Of a stretch of DNA of 64,000 bases, positions 1-7,981 are shown one piece after another. A model generated the notes under the pieces. That model was not told the DNA's origin and did not search any database. It worked only from the letters and a program-made list of their open reading frames with translations. The first letter of the stretch is position 1, and every line of letters begins with the position of its first letter. Position numbers and translations under genes: made by a program. The stretch is from Mycoplasmatota bacterium (GTDB taxonomy: Bacteria; Bacillota_I; Bacilli_A; Haloplasmatales; Haloplasmataceae): contig CP074573.1 of NCBI GenBank assembly GCA_018394295.1, forward strand, positions 868,001-932,000. Direction: 5' to 3'.

Positions 1-641
1 AATTAGGTTTAAGTGAACAAGACATTACTTGTTTTGATTTAAATTCAGGTTGTACAGGGTTAATTTATGCATTGAATGTTGCTGGATCTATGTTAAATAG
101 TGGAAAGTATCAAAGTGCTTTAATTATTGGGGCAGAAGTGATTACTAAAGTAATTGATTTTAATGATCGAAATACTTGTGTCTTATTTGGTGATGGCGCA
201 GGATGTTTAATTTTAGAAAATACAGTAGAAGATAAGTTAGCTTATTTCTATTCAACTAGTCAAGGTGAGTTAAACAAAACTTTATATGTTGATGAATTTA
301 TTCATATGGATGGTAAAAGAGTTTATCAATTTGCTGTTGGTGCTGTAGAAAAAGCAATTAATAAAGTTTTAGATGATAGTGGTATATCATTGGATGAGGT
401 AACAAGAATTATCCCACATCAAGCAAACATACGAATTATTCAGAGTGTTGCAAAAAGTTTAAAAATTGACATGGATAAGTTCTTCCTTAATATTGATCAA
501 TATGGAAACACATCTGCAGCTTCTATTGCGATTGCTTTAGATGAATATATAAATAGTAAAAAAAGTGTAGAAAATGAAAAATTATTACTCGTAGGTTTTG
601 GCTCAGGCTTTACCTATGGAGCAGCTTTAATAACATTATAG
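1..641 (+). CDS. fabH: 3-oxoacyl-ACP synthase III (FabH), 3' part only
   Basis: Condenses acetyl-CoA with malonyl-ACP to start each fatty acid chain in the cytoplasm. The window opens inside the gene: the reading frame runs from base 3 with no start codon in view, so roughly the first third is missing. The catalytic Cys lies in SGCTGLIYAL (Cys codon 51-53), and the His and Asn of the triad lie in IPHQANIRI and YGNTSAAS, in the order expected of FabH. The GFGSGFTYGAALI ending is also typical. It is followed after 9 nt by fabK, so it belongs to the same operon. Assignment is firm; only the 5' end is unknown. Confidence 0.96.
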   Translation, partial: LGLSEQDITCFDLNSGCTGLIYALNVAGSMLNSGKYQSALIIGAEVITKVIDFNDRNTCVLFGDGAGCLILENTVEDKLAYFYSTSQGELNKTLYVDEFIHMDGKRVYQFAVGAVEKAINKVLDDSGISLDEVTRIIPHQANIRIIQSVAKSLKIDMDKFFLNIDQYGNTSAASIAIALDEYINSKKSVENEKLLLVGFGSGFTYGAALITL

Positions 642-650
642 GAGGAGTTT

Positions 651-1583
651 ATGAAAAATATTTGTGAGTTACTAAACATTAAGTATCCAATCATTCAAGG
701 AGGAATGGCTAATATTGCAACTCATGTTTTAGCATCAGCAGTATCAAATGCTGGGGGATTAGGATTGATTGGGGCTGGTGGAAATGATGCAGAAACAGTA
801 CGCCAAGAAATCATTAAATGTAAACAACTAACTGATAAACCATTTGGTGTAAATATTATGTTAATGTCACCTCATGCGAAAGACATTGCCCAAATGGTAA
901 TTGAAGAAGGGGTTCAAGTTGTTACAACTGGTGCAGGAAACCCTGGACCTTATATGGAAAATTGGAAACAGGCTGGAATCGTTGTTATTCCTGTTGTACC
1001 AAGTGTAGCGTTAGCGAAGCGAATGGAAAGAGCAGGAGCTGATGCGGTAATTGCTGAGGGTACAGAATCAGGAGGACATGTAGGAGAATTAACAACGATG
1101 GCTCTTGTACCTCAAGTAGTAGATGCTATTTCTATACCAGTTATTGCAGCTGGAGGAATTGCTGATCAAAGACAAGTTCTAGCAGCATTTGCATTAGGTG
1201 CTAAAGGTATACAAGTAGGAACAATCCTTCTAGCAAGTAATGAATGTCCTATTCATGACAATTATAAAATGAAAGTAATAGATGCAAATGATACGAGTAC
1301 AGTTGTAACAGGTCGCAAGGCAGGGGCTCCTGTACGTGTTTTAAAAAATAGAATGGCAAGAGAATATTTGCGCATGACCGATAAAGGGGCTACCTTAGAA
1401 GATTTAGAAAAATTGACATTAGGGTCATTAAGACGAGCTGTTTTTGATGGTGATGTTGATAAAGGATCATTCATGGCAGGACAAGTGGCAGGGATGATTA
1501 AAGAAGTGAAATCAATTAAACAAATTATTGAAGATTTATTTTTAGAGGTAGATAATTATAAAAATAAATTAGAAATCTTATAG
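651..1583 (+). CDS. fabK: FMN-dependent enoyl-ACP reductase II
   Basis: Reduces trans-2-enoyl-ACP in the last step of each elongation cycle. The 310-residue protein has the 2-nitropropane dioxygenase/FabK TIM-barrel pattern: YPIIQGGMA near residue 12, GGLGLIGAGG near 35, GTESGGHVGE near 135 and AAGGIAD near 165. Length matches FabK. It is preceded by a strong site (ATAGGAGG). FabK replaces the FabI/FabL/FabV type enoyl reductases, which in Bacillota usually means intrinsic triclosan tolerance (family knowledge, not tested here). In streptococci and clostridia an acpP gene often sits between fabH and fabK; here none fits in the 9-nt gap. Confidence 0.96.
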   Translation: MKNICELLNIKYPIIQGGMANIATHVLASAVSNAGGLGLIGAGGNDAETVRQEIIKCKQLTDKPFGVNIMLMSPHAKDIAQMVIEEGVQVVTTGAGNPGPYMENWKQAGIVVIPVVPSVALAKRMERAGADAVIAEGTESGGHVGELTTMALVPQVVDAISIPVIAAGGIADQRQVLAAFALGAKGIQVGTILLASNECPIHDNYKMKVIDANDTSTVVTGRKAGAPVRVLKNRMAREYLRMTDKGATLEDLEKLTLGSLRRAVFDGDVDKGSFMAGQVAGMIKEVKSIKQIIEDLFLEVDNYKNKLEIL

Positions 1584-1591
1584 GTGAAGAT

Positions 1592-2521
1592 ATGAAAACG
1601 TTAGCGATTTTGTTTTCTGGTCAAGGATCTCAATATATTGGTATGGGACAAGACTTTTATGAAAAATACGATGAAGTAAAAGATTTATATAAAAAAGCTA
1701 ATCAAGTTTTAGGTTATGATTTAACCAAAATTTGTTTTGAAGAAAATAAGTTAATAAACCAAACACAATATACTCAACCAAGTGTATTAGTAACATCACT
1801 TGGAATTTATACTGCCATATTAAAAGAGATGAAGATAAATCCCAAGGTTTTAGCAGGATTTAGTTTAGGAGAATATAGTGCCTTATATGCATCAGGAATT
1901 TTTGATTTTGAGAAGATTGTGTATCTCGTAAAACAAAGAGCGAATTACATGGAAAAATGTGCAACCGCATATCCAGGTAAAATGGCAGCGATTATTGGTA
2001 TGAAACAAGATGTTTTAACAAATATTTGTGAGGAAGTTGCCAAAACACATGGCATAGTTCAAATCGCAAATTATAATTGTCCTAATCAATTAGTCATTGG
2101 AGGAAAAAAAGAAGCAGTTGAAATGGTATGTGCACAAGCAAAAGAAAAAGGTGCAAGACGTGCCGTTGTTTTAAATGTAAGTGGTGGTTTTCATACATCA
2201 CTCATGAGTGATGCAGCTAATGAAATGTATGAAGAAGTGATTAAGACTCCTTACAATAAACCAGCTATTGATATCATCATGAATGCAACTGCTGATTATC
2301 TACCGTTTAATCAATTACCACAATTAATGAAAAGACAAATTGAATCCTCAGTTTATTTTGAGGATACCATAAAAAAAATGATTGCTGATGGGATCGATAC
2401 CTTTATTGAAATTGGTCCTGGGAATGTCTTAAGTGGATTTGTTCGAAAAATAGATCGGACTAAAACCGTTATTTCAATTGATAAATTAAGTGATTTAGAA
2501 AGGGTGAAATCATGGATTTAA
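1592..2521 (+). CDS. fabD: malonyl-CoA:ACP transacylase
   Basis: Moves malonyl groups from CoA to ACP to feed elongation. The 309-residue protein shows the entry motif FSGQGSQYIGMG near residue 8, the nucleophile elbow GFSLGEYSAL (Ser about 91) and the catalytic His in SGGFHTSLM (about 201), followed by the usual FIEIGPGNVLSGF. The start is set by AGGTGAAGAT just upstream. It lies 8 nt after fabK and overlaps fabG by 10 nt, so translation is probably coupled. Confidence 0.97.
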   Translation: MKTLAILFSGQGSQYIGMGQDFYEKYDEVKDLYKKANQVLGYDLTKICFEENKLINQTQYTQPSVLVTSLGIYTAILKEMKINPKVLAGFSLGEYSALYASGIFDFEKIVYLVKQRANYMEKCATAYPGKMAAIIGMKQDVLTNICEEVAKTHGIVQIANYNCPNQLVIGGKKEAVEMVCAQAKEKGARRAVVLNVSGGFHTSLMSDAANEMYEEVIKTPYNKPAIDIIMNATADYLPFNQLPQLMKRQIESSVYFEDTIKKMIADGIDTFIEIGPGNVLSGFVRKIDRTKTVISIDKLSDLERVKSWI

Positions 2522-3258
2522 CTAACAAAATTGCGATTGTCACAGGTGGCGCAACCGGTATTGGTCGTGAAATCAGTTTGAAATTAGCATCTTATGGTGC
2601 TACAGTTGTTGTCAATTATAATTCAAGTAGTAATGCTTCAGAATCTTTAGTTGAAGAAATAAAACAAATGGGAAAAGAAGCATATGCGATAAAAGCCAAT
2701 ATCTCTAATTATGATGAGGCACAGATGCTCATTAATTCAACTATTGAAAAATATGGTAAAGTAGATATTTTAGTAAATAATGCAGGAATTACAGCAGATT
2801 CTTTACTATTACGGATGAAAGAAAATGATTTTGATAAAGTCATAGATGTGAATTTAAAAGGTACATGGAATTGTTGTAAACATATAGCAAAGCATATGTC
2901 AAAACAACGTAGTGGTAAAATTATTAATATTTCAAGTGTTGTTGGAATTATGGGGAATATCGGTCAAACAAATTATTGTGCTTCAAAAGCAGGGATTATT
3001 GGTTTAACAAAATCACTTGCTAGAGAACTAGCTAAACGCAATATTTGTTGTAACGCTGTTGCACCTGGATTCATTGAAACTAAAATGACAGAAAGTTTAA
3101 GTGAAGAAATAAGAAAAGAATATACACGAAATATTCCATTAGATAGATTAGGAAAAGCAAGTGATGTGGCTAATTTAGTTGCTTTCTTAAGTAGCCATTT
3201 ATCAGATTATATAACTGGGCAAGTCATCAATTGTGATGGTGGACTTGTAATGTATTAA
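2512..3258 (+). CDS. fabG: 3-oxoacyl-ACP reductase
   Basis: NADPH-dependent reduction of 3-oxoacyl-ACP. A 248-residue short-chain dehydrogenase with the cofactor motif TGGATGIG near residue 12, NNAG near 88, ISSVVG (catalytic Ser about 142) and the Tyr-x-x-x-Lys pair in YCASK (about 155-159). The C-terminal end GQVINCDGG is characteristic of FabG. The start codon lies inside the end of fabD, behind an AAAGGGTGA site. In Bacillus fabD-fabG sits next to plsX; here that pair has been joined to the fabH-K-F-Z operon instead. Confidence 0.96.
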   Translation: MDLTNKIAIVTGGATGIGREISLKLASYGATVVVNYNSSSNASESLVEEIKQMGKEAYAIKANISNYDEAQMLINSTIEKYGKVDILVNNAGITADSLLLRMKENDFDKVIDVNLKGTWNCCKHIAKHMSKQRSGKIINISSVVGIMGNIGQTNYCASKAGIIGLTKSLARELAKRNICCNAVAPGFIETKMTESLSEEIRKEYTRNIPLDRLGKASDVANLVAFLSSHLSDYITGQVINCDGGLVMY

Positions 3259-3275
3259 AAGGATAGGTGATAAAA

Positions 3276-4514
3276 ATGAAAAGACGTGTTGTTGTGACTG
3301 GTTTAGGAGCTGTTACTCCTGTTGGCAATAATGTTCATGATATGTGGAATTCAATTAAAAGTGGTAAAAATGGAATCACTCCGATTACTCAATTTGATAC
3401 ATCTAATATGAAAGTAAAAATTGCTGGTGAAGTTAAAAATTTAGAAATTGAAAAATATCTTGATAAACGATCTGCTAAACGTTTAGACCGTGCGATTGTT
3501 TTGGGTTTAATAGCAGCAGGTGAAGCATATCAAGATGCAAATTTAGAAAATGCTGAAATTGATCCTTACCGTTTTGGGACATTTGTATCAAGTGGTATTG
3601 GAGGATTAGGTACAATTAATGATGAATCAAAAAAAGCACATGAGAAAGGTGGAGACAGGTTATCGCCATTTTTTATCCCAAATTCAATTGTGAATTTAAT
3701 TGGAGGAAATATTGCGATAAAATATGGTGCTAAAGGACCTGCTATACCTGTTGTTACAGCTTGTTCAGCAGCAACAAATTCAATTGGTGAAGCATTCCGT
3801 TATATACGTGATGGGTATTGTGATATCACTTTTGCTGGTGGAGCTGAGGCAGCAATTAATGAGTTAGGTGTCGGTGGATTTACGACAATGAAAGCACTAA
3901 ATACATCAAATGATGTTAATAATGCCTCTATTCCATTTGATAATAGACGTAGTGGATTTGTGATTGCTGAGGGAGCAGGTGTGATTATATTAGAAGAATA
4001 TGAACACGCTAAAAAAAGAGGGGCAAAGATTTACGGTGAAATGGTTGGTTATGGAACAACTTGTGATGCCTTCCATATTACAGCTCCAGATGAAACTGCT
4101 TTAGGAATAGCAAATTGTATTAAAATCGCATTAGATGATGCTAATATTAGCCCAGAACAAGTTGATTATATTAACGCACATGGGACATCAACACCACATA
4201 ATGATAGATTAGAAACACTAGGAATAAAAAAAGCATTAGGTGAGGCTGCTTATCAAATAAATGTTAGTTCAACCAAATCAATGACAGGGCATGCTTTAGG
4301 AGCAATTGGTGGAATAGAAGCTATAATAACGGTTAAAGCAATTGAGAATAATCTTGTACCACCAACTATTAATTATCAAGAAAAAGATGAAAATTGTGAT
4401 TTAAATTATACTCCAAATCAAGCAGTTAATAGAGATATTAATTATGCTTTTAGTAATAGTGCTGGTTTTGGTGGACAAAATGCTTGTATTGTTTTCAAAA
4501 AATTTGAAGATTAA
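3276..4514 (+). CDS. fabF: 3-oxoacyl-ACP synthase II
   Basis: Elongating condensing enzyme. The 412-residue thiolase-fold protein carries the catalytic Cys in VTACSAATNS (about 163) and the two His in INAHGTSTPHND and KSMTGHALGA, then the C-terminal SNSAGFGGQNA. I place the start at the ATG at 3276 because the upstream in-frame GTG at 3267 is part of the ribosome site AGGTGAT; the chosen start gives the usual FabF length and beginning (MKRRVVVTGLG). It follows fabG by 17 nt and precedes fabZ by 9 nt. Confidence 0.96.
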   Translation: MKRRVVVTGLGAVTPVGNNVHDMWNSIKSGKNGITPITQFDTSNMKVKIAGEVKNLEIEKYLDKRSAKRLDRAIVLGLIAAGEAYQDANLENAEIDPYRFGTFVSSGIGGLGTINDESKKAHEKGGDRLSPFFIPNSIVNLIGGNIAIKYGAKGPAIPVVTACSAATNSIGEAFRYIRDGYCDITFAGGAEAAINELGVGGFTTMKALNTSNDVNNASIPFDNRRSGFVIAEGAGVIILEEYEHAKKRGAKIYGEMVGYGTTCDAFHITAPDETALGIANCIKIALDDANISPEQVDYINAHGTSTPHNDRLETLGIKKALGEAAYQINVSSTKSMTGHALGAIGGIEAIITVKAIENNLVPPTINYQEKDENCDLNYTPNQAVNRDINYAFSNSAGFGGQNACIVFKKFED

Positions 4515-4523
4515 GGTCGTGAA

Positions 4524-4955
4524 ATGATGGTATTAAATAGTAAAGAAATTCAAGAAATAATTCCTCATCGTTACCCATTCTTACTTGTTGACCGAATTAT
4601 TGAACTAGAATCAGGAAAAAAAGCGATTGGGATAAAATGTGTATCAAATAATGAAATGCATTATTTAGGACATTTTCCAGAAGAACCAGTAATGCCAGGG
4701 GTTTTAATTATTGAATCATTGGCACAGGTTGGAGCTGTTGCGATTTTATCATTACCTGAAAATAAAGGGAAAATTGCCTATTTTGCTGGAATAAGATCAG
4801 CTAAATTTAGATATAAAGTTACCCCAGGCGATGTTTTAAGATTAGAAACAGAATTAATTAAGGTTCGTGGAAGTATGGGAATCGGAAAAGCGATTGCTTA
4901 TGTAGGAGATAAAGTTGCTTGTGAGGCAGAATTAACATTTGCGATTGGTAAATAA
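4524..4955 (+). CDS. fabZ: 3-hydroxyacyl-ACP dehydratase
   Basis: Dehydrates 3-hydroxyacyl-ACP in the elongation cycle. A 143-residue hotdog-fold protein with [13 protein letters not shown] near residue 13 and the active-site block [16 protein letters not shown], in which the His and the Glu are the catalytic pair. A second ATG at 4527 is equally possible as start. Genes for acetyl-CoA carboxylase, which often follow fabZ in Bacillota, are absent here; a biotin ligase and a biotin transporter come next instead. Confidence 0.96.
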   Translation: MMVLNSKEIQEIIPHRYPFLLVDRIIELESGKKAIGIKCVSNNEMHYLGHFPEEPVMPGVLIIESLAQVGAVAILSLPENKGKIAYFAGIRSAKFRYKVTPGDVLRLETELIKVRGSMGIGKAIAYVGDKVACEAELTFAIGK

Positions 4956-4957
4956 AG

Positions 4958-5509
4958 ATGAGAATAGAATTTTTACAGTATTTAATTGAATTTGAAATAA
5001 TTGACTCTACGAATGAATATTTAAAACACAATTATCAAAAATTGCCTAACTTTACGACAGTTAAAGCAAATTATCAGACAAAGGGTCATGGTCAATTCGG
5101 ACGAAATTGGGAGTCTAATTATAATGAAAACTTAATTTTTTCACTCCTAATTAAAAAGGATTTACCTTTTATGTCGGATGATATTAATCCAATTATCGTA
5201 AGTGCGATTTTTAATACACTAGATGAATTTGATATAGATGCTCGTTACAAAGAACCAAATGATATATATATTGGAAATAAAAAAATTGCTGGTATCTTAA
5301 TTGAAACAAAATATGATAATAAACAATTAGAATATATGATTATTGGTGTCGGTTTAAATGTTAACCAAGAAAAATTTGAAACCCCAACTGCCATCTCATT
5401 AAAACAGATTTTAAATAAAGATATAAATATTGACCATGTCTTTAGCAGATTGTTAAAACATTTATCTAATAATGTTTTATTAGCGAATTTAATGAAAATA
5501 GGTGATTAA
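4958..5509 (+). CDS. birA: short biotin-[acetyl-CoA-carboxylase] ligase
   Basis: Attaches biotin to the carboxyl carrier protein through biotinyl-AMP. The adenylate-binding loop is GHGQFGRNW near residue 46, a variant of the usual GRGRxGRxW with His and Gln replacing Arg. NDIYIGNKKIAGILIE near residue 98 contains the conserved catalytic Lys. At 183 residues it has no N-terminal DNA-binding domain, so it cannot be a BirA-type repressor, and it is also shorter than most monofunctional ligases (about 230-250), so the small C-terminal SH3-like domain seems missing. Starts 2 nt after fabZ and abuts bioY. Function is likely; full activity is inferred. Confidence 0.85.
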   Translation: MRIEFLQYLIEFEIIDSTNEYLKHNYQKLPNFTTVKANYQTKGHGQFGRNWESNYNENLIFSLLIKKDLPFMSDDINPIIVSAIFNTLDEFDIDARYKEPNDIYIGNKKIAGILIETKYDNKQLEYMIIGVGLNVNQEKFETPTAISLKQILNKDINIDHVFSRLLKHLSNNVLLANLMKIGD

Positions 5510-5510
5510 G

Positions 5511-6065
5511 ATGACTGTTAGGAGATTGACCACTATACCGCTATTTACTGCATTGATGATTGTATTTACCATTGTATTCTACATCCCAGTACCTATATTA
5601 AATATAAATGTGACGTTACAAACCTTTGTAGTTATACTCGCTGGGTTGCTCTTACGTCCAATAGATGCTTTTATAAGTATACTTTTATATGTATTGATAG
5701 GTGCTTTAGGATTCCCGGTTTTTACTGGGTATAGAGGAGGACTTGAAGCAATATTTGGTCCTACTGGTGGATTTATTCTTTCTTTTCCCATTGCTGCTTA
5801 TTTAATTAGTTTGTTTCATTTTGGGAAGCATACATTTTCTAAAAATTTGATAATATCAACAATCTTTGGGATCATTCTAATCTATTTTATAGCAATCATG
5901 TGGTTAGATTATTACACGAATAGATCACTTGGGAAAATTCTGTATGGAATGTTAATCTATATACCATTTGATATTGTAAAAGTTGTATTGGCTTCAATCA
6001 TTAGTTTACGAATTGAGTCAGTTCAGATGTCTATGACAGAAACTAGTATTAATAGAGCTATCTAA
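5511..6065 (+). CDS. bioY: biotin ECF transporter S component BioY
   Basis: Membrane protein that binds biotin and, with the shared energy-coupling proteins EcfA/A'/T (not in this window), imports it. The 184-residue protein has about six hydrophobic segments and the BioY hallmark around GALGFPVFTG and GGLEAIFGPTGGFI (residues about 65-90). The start is the ATG at 5511, one base after the birA stop; the earlier GTG at 5502 belongs to the AGGTGAT ribosome site. With birA it turns the operon into a fatty-acid plus biotin supply unit, which makes sense because biotin is the cofactor of acetyl-CoA carboxylase. Confidence 0.93.
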   Translation: MTVRRLTTIPLFTALMIVFTIVFYIPVPILNINVTLQTFVVILAGLLLRPIDAFISILLYVLIGALGFPVFTGYRGGLEAIFGPTGGFILSFPIAAYLISLFHFGKHTFSKNLIISTIFGIILIYFIAIMWLDYYTNRSLGKILYGMLIYIPFDIVKVVLASIISLRIESVQMSMTETSINRAI

Positions 6066-6083
6066 TCAAGATAGCTCTTTTTT
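6054..6083 (+). terminator. terminator of the fab-birA-bioY operon
   Basis: Perfect 10-bp stem AGAGCTATCT (6054-6063) with AGATAGCTCT (6069-6078), 5-nt loop, followed by a T run. The stem overlaps the bioY stop codon. Confidence 0.93.
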
Positions 6084-6415
6084 ACTCTATTAAGGGATTA
6101 CTTTAAATTTATTTACATATAAATTACCTTTTTGACGTTTGTTTAATCACTAATCAATAATGTAATTTTTATGTTTGTATATTTTCAAAAAAAATCTAAA
6201 AAATCTTTACTTTTTAAAAGAAAGCGTATAAAATTTAAATGAAAATAATATTCATTTTTTAGTAAAAAATGAAATAAAGTTTCGAAGTGTAAGTAAATTT
6301 TATGGTTAAAAAAAAGAGATGATTTCGATTAGATGTTAGATAAAATTTATCTAATTGCAATTACAAACATTACCACATATTAAATAACTAATATAAAATT
6401 GTTGAGGTGTTTAGG
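6084..6415. other. intergenic region ahead of the DUF4127 operon
   Basis: About 330 bp of very AT-rich DNA without an open reading frame of note. It holds two perfect inverted repeats: TTCATTTTTT/AAAAAATGAA with a 3-nt spacer (6251-6273), and TTAGATAAA/TTTATCTAA with a 1-nt spacer (6336-6354). Between them GAAATAAAGTTTC (6271-6283) is an imperfect palindrome. No clear -35/-10 pair stands out. The repeats are plausible operator sites for the RpiR regulator encoded in the operon (inference). Confidence 0.6.
6336..6354. promoter_or_regulatory. 19-bp palindrome, candidate operator
   Basis: TTAGATAAA and its exact complement TTTATCTAA flank one A, 62 bp before the DUF4127 start codon. The short spacer and lack of a T run make a dimeric-regulator binding site more likely than a terminator. 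Which regulator binds is not shown by the sequence. Confidence 0.45.
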
Positions 6416-7939
6416 ATGAAGAAAATTATTTTTATACCATTAGACGAAAGACCATGTAATTATCATTTTCCTTCAAAATTGTTTGACCAAGAGGAATTAA
6501 ATATTGTAAAACCTGATATATCAATGATGGGAAATAAAAAGGAAAGTGGTGATACAGATAAAATAGCACAATGGCTTTTAAATGAAGTAAAGGAAGCAGA
6601 TGGATTAGTACTTTCAATAGATACGTTACTTTATGGTGGAATTGTACCATCACGCTTACATCATTTATCTGTGGATGAAATTAAATCTAAATTATCAATT
6701 TTAGAAGATATAAAAAAAGTTAATCCCAAATTAATAATATATGCATTCCATCTCATTATGAGATGTCCACGTTATTCAAGTGATGATGAAGAACCAAGTT
6801 ATTATGAAACTTATGGAAAAGAGATTTTTTCATTAGGATATCTAAATCATAGAATCTCTCTAGGACTTGAAAAAGATGAGTCAGCAAAACAGAAAGTAAT
6901 AGAATTAGAAAATTCAATTGATAAAGATGCTTTAGATGATTATTTAACACGTCGTAAAATAAATCTTTTTGCGAATAAAATGAGTATAGATTACTTAAAA
7001 AATAATGTAATAGATTTCTTAATTGTTCCACAAGATGATTCAGCACCATATGGTTACACAGCAATTGATCAAGAAGAGATAAGAAAATATATTTTTGAAA
7101 CAAAACAACAATTAAATGCCTATATGTATCCAGGAGCAGATGAAGTTGGAATGACTTTAATTATGCGTTTACTTAACCAACTCAATCAAAGAAAACCATT
7201 AATCTATGTTAAATATTCAAGTACTTTAGCAGATGTAGTGATACCGAATTATGAAGATCGTATTTTAAATGAAAGTGTTAAGTATCAAATATTAGCAAGT
7301 GGTGGCTTATTGATTGATAATATTGAGATGGCTGATATAATATTAATGATAAATGCCCCAGCAGATTACATAATAGGTGCTAATCAATTTTTCCAGAGAC
7401 ATCAGGGATATACTGTCAAAAGAAATTTAGTTGAATTTGTTGAGTTTATTGATTATGCTATTCATGTGTTGAAAAAACCAGTCGCAATTGGTGATGTAGC
7501 TTTTGGAAATGGATCTGACATAGAATTGATTCAATTATTAAATGATAGAGAGTTATTAATGAAGTTGGCTAGTTATGCAGCTTGGAATACTTCATCAAAT
7601 ACATTAGGAACAAGTATACCGCAAGCGATGTACTATTTATTAACTCAAAAAATAAATAAATCATTTTTAGCACTCCGCTATGTTGAAGATGCAGGTTATT
7701 GTGGTTTTGTTCGACAATACGTTTGTGATCATGACTTAGAACCATTAGGTTTTAATTATTTTGATGTTAAAGAAAAGAGTGGGATAGCATCAAAGATAGT
7801 CCAAAAAAGGTTAGAAACTTTTGTACAAGAACATTTATCAACCATCGAGAAAAACATTAAGATTAAAAGATGTTATATGCCTTGGAGTCGTATGTTTGAG
7901 GTTGGTTTGGACGTTGATTATATTGAAAATGAACGGTAA
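6416..7939 (+). CDS. DUF4127 family protein
   Basis: A 507-residue protein opening with KKIIFIPLDERPCNYHFP, the signature of the DUF4127 family, whose biochemical role is not established. Other conserved-looking blocks are DTLLYGGIVPSRLHH (about 65-80), HLIMRCPRYSSDDEEPSYY (about 113-131), VPQDDSAPYGYTAID (about 205) and YPGADEVGMTL (about 238). Acidic and His residues in these blocks suggest a metal-dependent or sugar-processing enzyme, but that is inference. No signal peptide, so cytoplasmic. Start set by GAGGTG six bases before ATG 6416. It heads an apparent operon with a ROK protein and an RpiR regulator, pointing to amino-sugar or glycan metabolism. Confidence 0.85.
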   Translation: MKKIIFIPLDERPCNYHFPSKLFDQEELNIVKPDISMMGNKKESGDTDKIAQWLLNEVKEADGLVLSIDTLLYGGIVPSRLHHLSVDEIKSKLSILEDIKKVNPKLIIYAFHLIMRCPRYSSDDEEPSYYETYGKEIFSLGYLNHRISLGLEKDESAKQKVIELENSIDKDALDDYLTRRKINLFANKMSIDYLKNNVIDFLIVPQDDSAPYGYTAIDQEEIRKYIFETKQQLNAYMYPGADEVGMTLIMRLLNQLNQRKPLIYVKYSSTLADVVIPNYEDRILNESVKYQILASGGLLIDNIEMADIILMINAPADYIIGANQFFQRHQGYTVKRNLVEFVEFIDYAIHVLKKPVAIGDVAFGNGSDIELIQLLNDRELLMKLASYAAWNTSSNTLGTSIPQAMYYLLTQKINKSFLALRYVEDAGYCGFVRQYVCDHDLEPLGFNYFDVKEKSGIASKIVQKRLETFVQEHLSTIEKNIKIKRCYMPWSRMFEVGLDVDYIENER

Positions 7940-7981
7940 AGTAATTAATTAAATACAAATAAAGATTAGGAAGTGATTATT

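Noticed and set aside
6215-6232. GAAAGCGTATAAA as a cre site before the DUF4127 operon
   Set aside because: Too many mismatches to the CcpA consensus, unlike the site near 56668-56682.
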